Source: Hymenochaete sp. R1 (Eukaryota > Basidiomycota > Agaricomycetes > Hymenochaetales > Hymenochaetaceae). From it: 64,000 nucleotides of DNA. A program made the translations under genes and the position numbers. The stretch lies in the NCBI GenBank assembly GCA_019400425.1, contig JAFREE010000048.1, positions 62,001-126,000 on the forward strand. The letters run 5' to 3'. Numbering within the stretch: position 1 is the first letter of the stretch; every line of letters starts with the position of its first letter. Shown one piece after another: positions 34,323-45,820 of the stretch. Under the pieces are notes generated by a model that saw nothing but the letters and a program-made list of their open reading frames with translations, searched no databases and had not been told where the DNA came from.

Positions 34323-36961
34323 ATGACGATCGAAGCGCAAACGCCTCGGCGCTCAAATAGATACCAACCCCTCGTAGTAGGTGGCTCAGGCTCGAAGCTC
34401 GATGACCATGTACATGTAAGGTTTCTCGGTGACCCCATCTACACCCGGTCGGCGCAAGCTTTTGACGTGGACGAAGAGGACGAGGTCGATGAAGACGCCA
34501 ACAAAGATACATTCTTTTACGAGGGTTTTCTGAAGGAGCGCAAGAAGCGAGGCCTACCTAAGAGGTCCGAAGCCGATGGAGGAGAAACAGAAGAGTTTCA
34601 TGTGGGCGATACCGTGTTTGTAGAGACTCTTTCCCGACTTCCTAGCATTGGAGTTATCGTAGCTATTTGGGAGGTGAACATTTCAAACGAGAGCGACGAA
34701 GACAGGAAAGTACAAAAGGTTAAAGTTCATTGGTTCTTGCGACCAAACGAATTGGCCACAGTGAGGGCGAAAAGGAAATATCTAGATGTAAGCAGCCCCT
34801 CGCTTTTGTTGACAACTTGTGCTATATCGCTTACCGACACGTACTTAGAACGAAATATATTTCTCTTTGTCAACTAGTGCGACTCTGTCTCCCCAAGCTA
34901 TCATTCGTCGTTGCAATGTTCTTCCTCGGGCTCCGCGACCAGCTGTATCAGATTCCACGTTCCGGACGAAGAAAGGCAAAGCCCCTGCTTTGACTTCAGA
35001 CGAGTACTGCTGCTTCTCTGCTATTGATCCACGACGGGGGCTGTACTATAACTTCAACTGGGAGCGCCATCAATCCCAGTCAAAGTCGTCTGGTTTTAGT
35101 GAAGGATCGGCATGGGAGATTATTCCTGACAAGCGTCTGCGCAAATCTGAGGAGCGGGATAACGAGGATCATGACAGTGGGGAAGAATTTGTTGCAAAGT
35201 CTGAGGATGGGGACAGCTCGGAAGAGTCTGAAGGCGATGTATCGCTCGACGAGGAACCTGAACGGGATGAAGATGGCGCGGAGGATGCAGTACCCCGAAC
35301 CCCGTCAAGGAAACGAAGGCGGACAAAAGTTCAAGCTACTCCCCAAAGTCGCAAACGCGGAAGGCGGACTATAGCAGCTCCAACACCTCACACACGCGCC
35401 GCCCTCCGAGCTCGATCGAAATCGAAACGCTCTCAATTACGACCTCTTCCAGAACTTGCTTATGACGCCCCTGACTTCACGACTGCAATGCTACCTGAGA
35501 ACGCTTGGTTGAGGGCTATGCAAGTTTTGCACGTAGGGTCCAGGCCTGAAAACTTGCCTTGTCGAGAGAAGGAATATGGTCAGATCATGCGTTCTGTCGA
35601 GGGCCTACTTGAAGAAGGTAGTGGCGGTTGTGTGTGTAAGTCCTATATTTCAGTGTTCTTCAGTTGATCAACGGGCCTGACAAGCAGTGAAGACGTTTCG
35701 GGAGTGCCTGGAACAGGCAAGACGGCCACTGTTCATAGGATTGTACGAGATCTCAAGCGATTGGCTGAGCGGAATGTAAGTATACTCTATATTTACAAAG
35801 TTCTCGTTTTGAAGCGCCTTTTACAGGAAGCCAATCCGTTCACCTATGTAGAAATCAATGGATTGAAGATACCAGATGCCTCAGCTTCGTATAGTTTACT
35901 TTGGGAAGCTGTTTCGGGTCATGATGTAGCGTCTGAAGGGCATTTGAAGGTCAGCTCGAAGGAAGCGCTAAAGCAGCTTACCAAGTACTTCAGTGCAGGT
36001 GTACGAGCTGGACCCGGAGGTCATGCATGGTGAGCTTTTATTCCTCATGACCAAACGACTGGTCATTAAGCATTTTGGGCTCCAGCATAGTGCTTATGGA
36101 CGAGTTGGACCAGCTCCTGACAACTAAACAAGAAGTCGTCTACAATTTTTTTAACTGGCCTACGCTGGTCAATTCGAAGTTGATAGTCATAGCTGTGGCA
36201 AATACTCACGATCTGCCTGAGCGCGTCATGACAGGTCGAGTGCGCAGTCGCCTAGGTACGAGCTTCTTCATTCCACCCAACGCCGTTCCATCTGAGATTA
36301 TGACTTAACAGGAATGACTCGCATCAACTATGAACCTTACAAGAAACCACAGCTAGTAGAGATCGTAAACGCTAGGCTGAAAGCCGCTCAGGAAGGATAC
36401 AACGGAACCTTCCCTGAAGTCCTGACCGCAGACGGCATCGGCTTTGCAGCTGCCAAAGTCGCCTCCGTCAGCGGGGACGCCCGACGTGTCCTCGATATCT
36501 GCAGACGAGCCGTCGAGCTCGTCAGACCCAAAGAAAAACCCGCCCGAATCGCAGACGTGAAAGAGGTCATCACACGCATGCAAAGCAGTCTCACCGCGTC
36601 TTACCTTGAAGACTGCAGTCTTCATGAACGGATCATGCTTGCGTCGCTCGTGAAATGTATTCTCAAGAGCGGCGTGCTGGAGATACCGTGGGGAGACGTG
36701 CAACATCAGCATCTTATTTATACGCCTGTCCTTGCGGGGCATGGTGAATCCACTCGCAGACCCAATGCGTATGAGCTTCGATGCATATTGGATGGTCTGT
36801 TAGCATCTCATACCATACTCGTTGAGGACGTAAGTGGAGCCGCCTCGTTGAAGAAGGCGGAAACCGATCGGAAGCTTATGCTCAATGTTGAGCAAGTGGA
36901 GGTTCAGCGAGTCCTCGGTGACATGGGTGGAAACGTTTGGAAGACAGCTTTAGGTGTATGA
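34323..36961 (+). CDS. ORC1: Origin recognition complex subunit 1 (BAH + AAA+)
   Basis: The ATPase subunit of ORC that marks replication origins and loads MCM with Cdc6. Exons: 34323-34787, 34849-35633, 35688-35775, 35827-36029, 36086-36255, 36312-36961, giving 786 residues. The N-terminal part (about 60-280) looks like a BAH domain: FHVGDTVFVETL, VKVHWFLRPNELATVRAKRK, NEIYFS, YCCFSAIDPRRGLYYN. An acidic then basic disordered stretch with RKRRRTK follows. AAA+ motifs: Walker A VSGVPGTGKTATV (about 420-432), Walker B CIVLMDELDQ (about 514-523), sensor region LIVIAVANTHDLPER, MTGRVRSRLG with candidate Arg finger, RINYEPY, and ASVSGDARRVLDICRRAVEL as sensor 2. A C-terminal winged-helix region closes the protein. 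The donor at 35634 (GTGTAAGT) was chosen because it alone keeps frame into the P-loop exon. Confidence 0.95.
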
Positions 36962-38286
36962 TGACGGGTTTAAATCGATTTAAATCTCGAGCTGAGTACC
37001 GATGACTATTCGCAAACTTCAAGTATTTTTCAGTGCATCCGTGGAGAACGTAGTATCGACCCCTCTTATCATACCAACCAACGAACTTCATATAGGAAGA
37101 CTCAAAATAATGACGTGCGATATTTCTCAATTTCAAAACCAGTGTAGAATCTCAAGGCCATCATATAGGAAAGCGCAATAAGGCATTCTCTCGAGTATCC
37201 CGACCTGACTCAGCGGAGTCAGGCTCTCCTGTAATACTATGCAGAAGCACGTAGATGTTGATGACCAATGCAAACAGCGAAGACATGTCCTGTGCTCTAG
37301 CTCTAGGATTCGTTAGGAGACGCTGCCACCACTAGCACATTTTCCATTATTTCCCTCTTTTGCCAGAGCGTTTCTATTAAGTACTACCAGTAATATTATC
37401 AACATACTGGCCCCCTGCATCTCCATACCAATTTTCCGAATCCAGGCAAGTAAGTTGCTTCAGAAAAGGCTCCCCCTTCTCTAGTACCCAGGCCAAAGAA
37501 GAGGTATCCACTTGAAGTGCTAAATTCGACTTGATTTGATTTTGAATCACCCCTTTTAACATTCCACCTATCATTCCACCTACCACCTTGCGTTCCGCCT
37601 CTTCCCTAAAAACAACGAAAAAAAAACTTCGCAAACGATCTAAGCCCAAGTCTAACAAGTCTGGTCCTAGTCTAAAAGATTCGCCAAGTCATCTCGAACT
37701 GAACTCCCAACAAACTCGCAGAAGTACTGTGCATCAAACAACAACGACTACTGTCCATTTACATGTACATCTCAATCACCACACCGATTTTCAAAGAGCC
37801 CAAAATCGCAGAAGGGAGTCGATTGGTGATACATATGTTCGTATTATGGCAGGGGAAGAAGTGCTAGTAGGCTAACTTGGATACACTCGAACTCCGTAAC
37901 GACCGACCGATCAAAGACAACGAGGGAAAGACCAAAGAGAAAAGGAGAAAAAGGGAGGCACCAGAAGGCAGGATGGTAAACATAATCGTAGAACATAAGG
38001 TGTAGGGCAGTGTCTATTATGGTATGGTATTTAAGGGTCGACCGTGAAGCCAGAGGAAGAAGGTGGGGAAGGTAATTCGGTCAAGTTTATCAAGGGGAGG
38101 GGAAGGCCCGGGGGAGGATGGAATATGGAAGGAAAGCAGCAACAACAGAAGAAACACCAAAAACATCTCAAGAAAGAAAGAAAGACAGCAGATTCACAAA
38201 CAACCCCACTTCACCACGAAAGCACAAAAAGAAAAGAGAAAAGGAAAGAGAGAAGAGAAGTCCACATTCACATCCACCATTCACGC
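36962..38286. other. Intergenic, convergent 3' regions
   Basis: It lies between the 3' ends of ORC1 (+) and the 904-residue gene (-). It is purine-rich on the plus strand around 37900-38280. A minus-strand frame at 37658-37377 (REEAERKVVGGMIGGMLKGV ...) starts with TTG, not ATG, and has no recognised homologue or splice partner, so it is not called. Confidence 0.5.
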
Positions 38287-41001
38287 TCACCGCGCATTCG
38301 GGACATAACTATACGGGTATCCCGCGTACTGCGCTGGTGCCGCCGGGGCCTGAGCCTGCCCCTGACCCTGCTGTCCATACCCATACCCTCCCACACCACC
38401 AGCATACACACTCCCATACGTATGCCCCGACCCCGAACCGGAAGAAGCACTAGCAGGCGGCGAGGGCGTATACACGAGTACAGGACCGGGGTATCCGTTG
38501 ATACCGTACGCGTACGTGTAGCTTCCTCCCGCACCTGCACTTGCTGCGCTGGCGTTGGCGGTAGGCTGAGCGTACATCTGCTGTTGTTGACTTTGTTGCT
38601 GTTGATATTGCTGCTGTGCTTGTTGTTGTTGGTACGGTTGGTGCGGCTGCGACTGGGTCTGTGACCGCGGCACGACAGGTGGGCTGACCCTCACGTATCC
38701 GTATCCCGGTCCTCGCGAGGGCTGCTGCGCAGTCCCGCTACTTGCGATACTGATGCTCCCCGACGAGCTCGAGAGGACGCTTGGGATCGTTGGGACGGCG
38801 GGCAGGCCGTGGCTGTCGACACTCTCGCTTCCCGAGTTGTCGTGCTCGCGAGCACGGCTGTGACCATGATGGGAACGTGAGTGGTGGGAAGAGACTGTGG
38901 CGGGTGGGAGGGGAGGTAAAGCAGGTGAAGTCCCGATGGGCTGTTTACGGGCGTATGGAGCTGTTGAGGGGCCGCTGTTCCCGTTTCCGTTTCCGTTAGG
39001 GGCGTATTGAGATCGAGGTTGCTGTTGATAGTATTGCTGCTGTGGAGAATGACTCGACCTATATCCACTATCCGCCTTACTATCTCCCGAACTCAGACTG
39101 CGCGTGAGATAAGCCGACGCAGCAGCTGCGATACTGGGCCTCGAGCCTCCCGAAATACCCGACGCTCCGCCCGTCGACACAGCGCGCGCGATCGCATATG
39201 GCGACGTTCGCGGATAAATCGAGCCTTCCGTCCCCACCCCTCCGTTTGGTACCGCCGTACCAGGATGCGTGTACGACCCCGATCCCGACCCCGAGTATTG
39301 TCCGTAACCAGAGCGCATCGAGGGAGCCGCATACATGTACCCAAGCGGCCTCTCACTACCTGTGACGGCCCGATACGCCCTATACGCCTGCTTCACCCCG
39401 CCTCCAATCCCGGAAATAGGTCTTGTCTTCGTTCGGGGCGTGCCTACTGTATAATGCAGCACCGGTCTCACCCTCGACCGAGGCTTGTACCACGACTCGT
39501 CCTTGGCATCCGCGATCCCAGCATCCTCGCCCTCATTCTTGCTTTTCAACGCGGACGTGATCGCAAGCGTCGAGTCGCGTGCTACCTTCTCTCGCCCGCG
39601 TCCGTTCTGCGCGGGAAGGTAGTCTGATGTGATGCGAGGCGTGTCTGTGGGCACAATCATCCCTCTTGGATGGTCTGGTTCCGACGCGTTCCATGGGAGA
39701 CGGGCAAGAGCGTGCAGGACTTTCGCGACAGGTGCGCCTGCACGTACGAGTTGATTTGGGTGAGAGGAGAGTGAGGCAACGTTATGTCCGACTTTGGCCT
39801 TATTTTTCGACTTTGTTTTTGACTTGGACTTCTTCGAAGACTTGATGAGAGCAGCGGCGGAGAGGGAAGGGGAAAGGGGACGGTTTGTTGCACGGGGTGT
39901 GCGGTGGAGGCTGTTTAGACGCCGTTGGATGTCGATGAGAGCTGCTCCTGAACTCGAGGTTGTCGAAGAAGCCGAATAGGAGGAAGGAGAGATGCCGATA
40001 CTGTGATCATGTACGAGCGTCGTCCCTCCCCTATCATGCGTCAATGCAGTATGCTGCGCAGCAGTCGTCCCACCCATTGTTTCTGTACTCTGTCGCGACC
40101 GCAAAGACCGAGAAAGAGAGCGAGAGCGCGAGCGGCGCGAGTCGGCTGCAGTAGGTGTGAGCACTTGACCTGGCCTGACCGTCGACATAGTAGACGCCCG
40201 TCTATCTCTCTGAGCCTGCATCACCCGCCTTCGAGACGTCTCCTCGTCCGGCACGGCCAACAACCCACCGACTTTCGTCGCCTCCTCCCTCTTCTCCCTC
40301 CCAGATCCAGAGCTAGAACCAGAGCCAGACCCGTCACTCGGCGCAAGCTCCGAGTATTGCATTCTTATGCTCTCCGGCGCCGGCTGCGGGTCCCTAAACT
40401 CAAAGTCAAACGGCGGCGTGCCCGAATGGCTCTTCCTCCCACCCGGGGGTGAGCCAGTCGACGAGCTCCTCCCAATCGAGTGCGAGGCAAGATGCTGGAG
40501 CTGATTGCGCCTAAGACTGAGTTTCTTGAGGAGGAGGGTTTTACCGCGGGAGACGGATTTGAGATTGGGCACGCGGAGATTGACATCCCAAGCGTGGGCG
40601 CGGGAGCGATATGTTGGGTCCCTGTTCCCGAACTCGACGTCTTGGCTTTCGCGGCGGATGGGTTGGGGACGGTGATATGGGCTTAGATAGGGAGTAGGGT
40701 CACCGAGGTCGACATAGTCATTGTCGACGACCCAGTCATCGTCCCCGTCGTCTTCATGGATGTCTGCTGCTTGCCTATGATGACGGGTTGAAAGGGAAGG
40801 GGAGTTTGAGAGATGCTTGGTATTGGAGGCATCGTGTAGGTGAAGAGCACCGGGGACTGTGACTGGGGATTGAGCTGAACGTGCGCTGGGGATCATGGAG
40901 GTGAAGGGCGAAGATGGATGAGGGAGGGAGAAAGAGAAGGCCAGTTCGTCGGACGGTCTTTCAGGCCGCGACCCATCGAGACGAATGAACGAGCGCGTCA
41001 T
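38287..41001 (-). CDS. Large low-complexity protein with Gln/Tyr-rich tail, function unknown
   Basis: An uninterrupted 904-residue frame starting at ATG 41001; intron-free, unlike its neighbours. I do not recognise a domain. The N-terminal 180 residues are the most complex part, with acidic DDGDDDWVVDNDYVDLGDPT and basic LKSVSRGKTLLLKKLSLRRN. The middle is Ser/Arg/Thr-rich with runs such as RRSRSRSLSRSLRSRQS and KSSKKSKSKTKSKNK. The last 250 residues are Ser/Pro/Gly/Tyr-rich, with YQQQQ repeats (for example QQQYQQQQSQQQQMYAQP) and GYGYGQQGQGQAQAP, a composition like prion-like or condensate-forming tails. No signal peptide or membrane segment is seen. GC-rich codon use across the frame and the absence of stops support real coding. 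Confidence 0.7.
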   Translation of the reverse strand: MTRSFIRLDGSRPERPSDELAFSFSLPHPSSPFTSMIPSARSAQSPVTVPGALHLHDASNTKHLSNSPSLSTRHHRQAADIHEDDGDDDWVVDNDYVDLGDPTPYLSPYHRPQPIRRESQDVEFGNRDPTYRSRAHAWDVNLRVPNLKSVSRGKTLLLKKLSLRRNQLQHLASHSIGRSSSTGSPPGGRKSHSGTPPFDFEFRDPQPAPESIRMQYSELAPSDGSGSGSSSGSGREKREEATKVGGLLAVPDEETSRRRVMQAQRDRRASTMSTVRPGQVLTPTAADSRRSRSRSLSRSLRSRQSTETMGGTTAAQHTALTHDRGGTTLVHDHSIGISPSSYSASSTTSSSGAALIDIQRRLNSLHRTPRATNRPLSPSLSAAALIKSSKKSKSKTKSKNKAKVGHNVASLSSHPNQLVRAGAPVAKVLHALARLPWNASEPDHPRGMIVPTDTPRITSDYLPAQNGRGREKVARDSTLAITSALKSKNEGEDAGIADAKDESWYKPRSRVRPVLHYTVGTPRTKTRPISGIGGGVKQAYRAYRAVTGSERPLGYMYAAPSMRSGYGQYSGSGSGSYTHPGTAVPNGGVGTEGSIYPRTSPYAIARAVSTGGASGISGGSRPSIAAAASAYLTRSLSSGDSKADSGYRSSHSPQQQYYQQQPRSQYAPNGNGNGNSGPSTAPYARKQPIGTSPALPPLPPATVSSHHSRSHHGHSRAREHDNSGSESVDSHGLPAVPTIPSVLSSSSGSISIASSGTAQQPSRGPGYGYVRVSPPVVPRSQTQSQPHQPYQQQQAQQQYQQQQSQQQQMYAQPTANASAASAGAGGSYTYAYGINGYPGPVLVYTPSPPASASSGSGSGHTYGSVYAGGVGGYGYGQQGQGQAQAPAAPAQYAGYPYSYVPNAR

Positions 41002-41178
41002 GCATGGATCACACGAGGCACTCGCTTTTCACCTCAATTCGACGCATACAGCAATCTTCGCGTTCTTGAGGAATTTACACGACAACCTCCAACGACAAAC
41101 GGACATCTCCTTCATCCATTGCATTAATGTTCTCTGTCATACAAGAAACTAAAACGAAACAAGCTATCGAGATCAAAG

Positions 41179-41184
41179 AAAAAA
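41179..41184 (-). terminator. Pol III terminator of tRNA-Leu
   Basis: On the minus strand a T6 run begins two bases after the end of the mature tRNA sequence, the normal RNA polymerase III stop. Confidence 0.85.
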
Positions 41185-41185
41185 G

Positions 41186-41314
41186 TGACGAGGGTGGGAT
41201 TCGAACCCACGCCTGCATACGCAGATGAGAATATACTCGTAGATGTACGAGCAAGCACGACCAATGGGCCGACTAGCTTGAACCACACGCCTTAGACCAC
41301 TCGGCCACCTCGCC
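41186..41314 (-). tRNA. tRNA-Leu, anticodon CAA, with intron of about 45 nt
   Basis: Minus strand, 129 nt. The 5' acceptor strand GGCGAGG pairs with CCTCGTC (one G-T), with discriminator A, as expected for eukaryotic Leu rather than Ser. The A box and D arm read TGGCCGAGTGGTCTAAGGC. The anticodon loop is TTCAAG with CAA. A class II variable arm (CTGC-GTAT-GCAG) and the T arm GTGGGTTCGAATCCCAC follow. The intron lies after position 37 and contains CTTG, which can pair with the anticodon, plus a CTCGTA/TACGAG stem. As drawn, the anticodon stem TGTGG/TCTCA has one T-T mismatch, so the exact intron ends may be off by a few bases. Confidence 0.85.
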
Positions 41315-41846
41315 GATAATTCTGTTGAGAAAAAAGTGTGTGGAGAGTGCGGATGGTCAAGAAGAGGGAGGAGGACGTGCAGCAACGTCAGCGATATCAA
41401 AGAGTGGCAGCAGCGTGTGTAGCTACATTAGTATAAGTGTAGTATACAATATGCTTGCAGTACCAGATGTGGCAGTATGAGCTTGAAATAAGGCAGAGAC
41501 TAAAGAATGTGTGCTAGTTTTGCATGCCCAGGTTTATAAATTGATGCTTCTTGGGCTCCTGTCCAAGTCATGTCGCGTCTTGGCATTCTTTACGATGTTT
41601 AAGGTGCCCGGGTCGTTATGGAAGATACACAAGAGCGAGGCGCGTGCAGTGCCAGCGATTGAACGCCCAGGGAGGAGAACTGAGAAAGCGGGGCAGGAAG
41701 GAAACCACGATTTTATTTTTCAAGTAAAGGTACTTTCCATTAGTCAGTCCTAGTACTTCAACACAGACTATACTTGAACCCTTGCCCCCTCTCTGGATTT
41801 AAATGACTTCCTCCCGATCCCAGTTTCCAGATTTCAAGCCGTCGCA
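41315..41846. other. Intergenic, no supported gene
   Basis: It holds the tRNA upstream flank and the 3' region of the minus-strand Cys-rich membrane-protein gene. Nothing else is recognised. Confidence 0.5.
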
Positions 41847-43464
41847 TCATTTTCGCTTATCCACATACGACTGGGACTGTGAGAACGAAGCCTTACTAGC
41901 GCGCTGTGCAGCAGCCGTATGCAGAGATATGATCGAGGCGCGGAGGCTACGAAGGTCGAAGTATTGGTTTTAGATCTATGTATGGAGGATTGAATGAGAT
42001 GCGTATACCTTGTTTGTTCATGATAGTATTCCAATAGCTCGTAATACTTCTCCATCCGGTGTCGTTTGTGTGTAAGAGCGAGGAACGTGCAGATCGTCAC
42101 GATAGCTAATGGAGAACGTATGCAGATAGTTTGAACGTCAGATCACGGAAATAAAAGGGGAAGTGAAGCGATTTGCGCACCAATAAGGACGGACATAACC
42201 GTCAAGCCGTATTCCCAAGGCTTGATCTTCGAAGGCTGCCCGGGCGGTTCACTACATACGTTTGCCGTCGTATGACAATATTGCTAGTGGAGAACAAAAC
42301 GTAGACGTTGATCCCGAAGGAGTCTTCAGTCAGCGCAACTCGAGGAAGGGAAGAAGGAAAGAGACTCACAGACCGACACTCCCTATCCTCCCCACACGAC
42401 TCCCCAAGCACTTTCATAACCTCACACAACCCCGAGCTCGCCCCACAATACAACCACGGCCACGCCTCCTTCCGACAATTATCCCTTGACACCGACACGT
42501 TGTACGCTCCCCGCCCCGCCCCCGCGTTCGCGTCCGGACTACCATCCGAATCCGAACCGGAATTACGATTAAACCCAGTATACGTCGTATGTTCGCGTAC
42601 GCACTGCATCCCGAGCGTGATATTTGCGAGCATGCAGGTCCCGCCGAGACAGGCGGCGTGGACAGGGACGAGGGCGGCGAGGTTCCAGTTCTTGTTGGCG
42701 TTCTTGCCTAAGGAAGATGCGTTCGCCCCGTTCGTCTCGTTTAAAGATGTAGTCGAGCCTGACGTCGCGAGAAGTGATCCAGACGAAGGGGATAGGAAGG
42801 GGCTTGCACATTGGTAGTCCCTGTCGAGGTCGCATGTCTCTCCGGGCTGTCGGAACGGTAGGCACGAAGCGCCAGAGTCGGGACAAAATGAGGTCTGGGG
42901 ATCGCATGTGGGGGGAAAGTCTTCGCCTGGGGCGAAACCAAAGGGGAACTCGGAGGTGCGGCAGCGGCGTCTGGTGCACGTTCCAGTTCCAGTTCCAGTT
43001 TCAGCGTCCGTTTGGTTTTGATTTTGGTTCGAGGTTGAGGATGTCGATGTCGACCTCGAGGAAGTGCTGGAAGATTGAGCTGAGGATGTCGATTGCTCGT
43101 CTTTGAACGCACGTCTGTCCATGTCCGCCGTCCCAGGCCCGTCACTGGCGCTCGCGCTCGCCGTCAAACTAAATGTCTCCGTCTCCGTCCCCGTTCCTGT
43201 CCCGTTCCCCGCCCCCGCTTCCGGATCCGAAGCACTCGAGTTCCCACCCATCGCGCAAAATGCCCTATCATCGCAATCCGAGAGCCATCGTCTTGACGAG
43301 GCGTCCACTCGATCATTCGCAGTCGAGCAAGAGCCGCCTTCTGTAATTGTACCTGCCTGGACCGTGATTTGGCTTGAGAAGAGGCCCGTGAGTGTGTTGA
43401 GAAGAAGAATAAAGATGATGTGAGAGCGGATGCCTGGATAAAGTCGTCGGTGAGTGTGCATCAT
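41847..43464 (-). CDS. Cys-rich secreted/single-pass membrane protein, unknown function
   Basis: Exons 43464-42370, 42283-42181, 42105-42009 and 41946-41847 give 464 residues. An N-terminal hydrophobic stretch (IIFILLLNTLTGLF) looks like a signal peptide. It is followed by a Cys-rich ectodomain with pairs such as GGSCSTANDR, SDCDDRAFC, CDPQTSFC, GETCDLDRDYQC, CLGGTCML, YCGASSGLCE, GESCGEDREC and QYCHTTANVC, broken by a Ser/Thr/Gly-rich linker (GTGTGTETETF). A membrane segment near the C-terminus (YGLTVMSVLIAIVTICTFLA) precedes a short basic cytosolic tail (HKRHRMEKYYELLEYYHEQT) ending SYVDKRK. The architecture suggests a type I cell-surface or secretory-pathway protein with many disulfides. 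I recall similar uncharacterised proteins in agaricomycetes but cannot name a function. Confidence 0.75.
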
Positions 43465-44534
43465 GCAAATCTAATGCCAAAGTTTGAGTCGGCACAGACG
43501 GAGGAACAGGTTGCAGATGTGGGGCTTCTTGGACTTTGAATTCATGCTGGAACGTTGTGCGAGCTCGAAACGGTCAGCCGCATAGTATGACCTATGCCCA
43601 AGTTCTTGTCCGACCTGGTTTGGTCAAATATCATATGTCCCAGTTCGTATCCCAATGGTCCGTGCTGTGATTGAGATTCTGTCCTGAAATAAGACCTCCA
43701 TCCCGCTGCCGTCGTTACTACGCAGAGGCGGGTTGATCCTGTTCGTGAAGAAACCAGATAATAAAAACTTGATGTCTTGCGGGGCAGCCGTGGCAGTACA
43801 ATCTCAAAGGTCAAGAGCTTCACACAGCTAGCATGCTCCAATATCGTACGCAAGAAAATCTACCAAAGCGACCTTTCCCTCGAGCCATTCCTTCTGTTTA
43901 CCTGTTAGTATCCTCGCCGTTGGCGCACAGACAGAAAAGAAAGTGCGCACCATAATACTAGCGGTACGTTCGATCGCGGCCGGATTTCAATAGTATTCCA
44001 AACCAATAGATCGAAAGCCAGAGTCGAAGTTGTTCTAATACGAGTCAAGTGATTAATTGACACTTTCTTATCGGTTTGTAGTGTACCAGCCACAAGAGCG
44101 TTAGCCGCATGCGTACGTTGTGCAAGTGCAACAACACGTAGACTTAGTTGAGGAACGAAACATCATGATGATGGTCCGAATATGAGCAGCAATTGCAGAC
44201 AAAACTGGACGCGAATCATCAGGTTCTCAAGCAGGACATCCGCGGCAACACGCTTCGCAAGTTTGACGAATGCGACGCTGGCTTCATGCTTTTTCTTCAA
44301 ATTGAGGACTGTTCTACGACTCATCCGGTCTAAACATTTAGATAATTTCGTCCTTTACAAAAAGCAGCTTGATCTCGACAGAATATCATATATGTCGCGC
44401 ATACACATACACAGCATGAGGTGTGAAGGAGGCCGAAGCCCAAATGAAAACATGAAGTACATGTAAGTACGAAATAGCCATTTTTAATTCCGTTGCACGA
44501 GCTCCGCCATCTGCGACGAAGGGTCGGAAGTTGC
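43465..44534. other. Intergenic, no supported gene
   Basis: It lies upstream of the Cys-rich gene and downstream of the uL4 gene (both minus). Short frames on either strand lack motifs. No repeats of note. Confidence 0.5.
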
Positions 44535-45820
44535 TCAAGGAGCAAAGAGGGTGGAGATGAAGGGTTCGCTTGCAGACTTGCCGCCCTTCTTAGGCTTCTT
44601 CTGCTTCTTGATGCGTTCCTGCTTGACTAAAAGTCATAAAAAGGTCAGACAATTCCTTGAAACTGAAGCTCCATAAGTAAAAAGGCACTTACGCAACTCC
44701 TGCCTGCGCAGGGTCTTTGCATACGGGTTGAGACGGAACAACACCAACTTGTTCTTGAGCGGGTTCTTGTGCTGCGTCCACGGACGACGCGTGATCTTCG
44801 CATTCGCGGGGCGAACTACGCTCTGTATCTCCGTGCTGTTAATCAACCTTGTCACATCCGGATTCGAGATCTTCGCAGTCGGGAGGAAGTAATCTTTCTT
44901 CTGCGCGCTCGCCACGTCGAACGTGCCGAACACTTCGTCAAGCTTCGCAAATGCAGCCTCGGTCCAGATAACGAAGCGGCCGAGGTGCCCACCGGGAGCG
45001 AGTTGGAGGACGTTGAGGCGGGAGACATTGACGACTTCGACTCCAGGGAGGTTGCGGAAGGCACGGACAATACCGTTGTCCTCGGCATAGACAACGAGCG
45101 GGCCACGACGTTGACGATGGCGGCGGTTGCGCAATTTGCCCTTACCAGCACGCACTTTACGAGAAGACGACACTTTCTTGACGTCGGTGTACGCGCCAAG
45201 GGCGTTCAAGAGCGTGACAGCCTCCTTCGTCTTACTGATGCTCTCAACAGAAGAGGCAACAACGAGTGGGACCTCCTCAACCTGCTCGATACGGTGACCA
45301 CGCGCCAGGACGAGTGCTGGGAGTGCCGAAGCCGCGAGGGCGGACACCACGGCGAAACGGCGCTGGTTCTGGTTGACCTTGACGTGCCAGCGGCGCCAGA
45401 CCTTGGTGGGCGCGAACATGCGACCTCCACGACACATATTTCCGAAGGCACCCTGGCCAGAACGGTGGGTTCCCGAGCCGCCAACGCGCGGAATACGGGC
45501 GACAGCTCGACCCGTACCCCAGGACTCTGCACTCGTTTGGTGACCCGCCTTTTCGCTGACGGCGTACGGCTGGCGCTTGTTCTTTGCAATGCTCTCTGGG
45601 AGGTCATTACAGCTGGCAATTTTATGTTATAGATTTATGTCTAACGTACTGTGCACTTGCTGAACGACGTCAAGTCGGATGGGCGCCGTGAGTACGGCGG
45701 GCAAAGGGAGAGAGGACGAAGCCTCTGCAATACCAATGAGAACTACAGTAATATTTCCAGCTGCCTGCAATACGCACCTCCAGAAGCAGAGCGCACGTTT
45801 ACGGTCGGTCTTGAGGCCAT
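44535..45820 (-). CDS. RPL4: 60S ribosomal protein uL4 (L4)
   Basis: Large-subunit protein whose internal loop lines the exit tunnel. Exons 45820-45778 (43 nt), 45724-45650, 45595-44693 and 44626-44535 give 370 residues, the usual eukaryotic size. The sequence is highly conserved: [60 protein letters not shown], the tunnel-loop region [20 protein letters not shown] then [19 protein letters not shown], and [20 protein letters not shown]. The C-terminus is basic ([11 protein letters not shown]). The short first exon with an early intron is typical of fungal ribosomal-protein genes. It is divergent from the secreted-glycoprotein gene. Confidence 0.98.

Noticed and set aside
37377..37658. 93-residue minus-strand frame (KVVGGMIGGMLKGV)
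   Set aside because: Begins at TTG, no ATG or upstream exon found, no family recognised.
38044..38664. 206-residue plus-strand frame
   Set aside because: Lys-rich start from purine-rich 3' DNA running into the antisense of the 904-residue gene.
39007..40452. Plus-strand Arg-rich frames opposite the 904-residue gene
   Set aside because: Low-complexity Arg/Ser shadows of the minus-strand gene.
44769..45632. 287-residue plus-strand frame
   Set aside because: Antisense of the highly conserved uL4 gene, and it runs across an uL4 intron.
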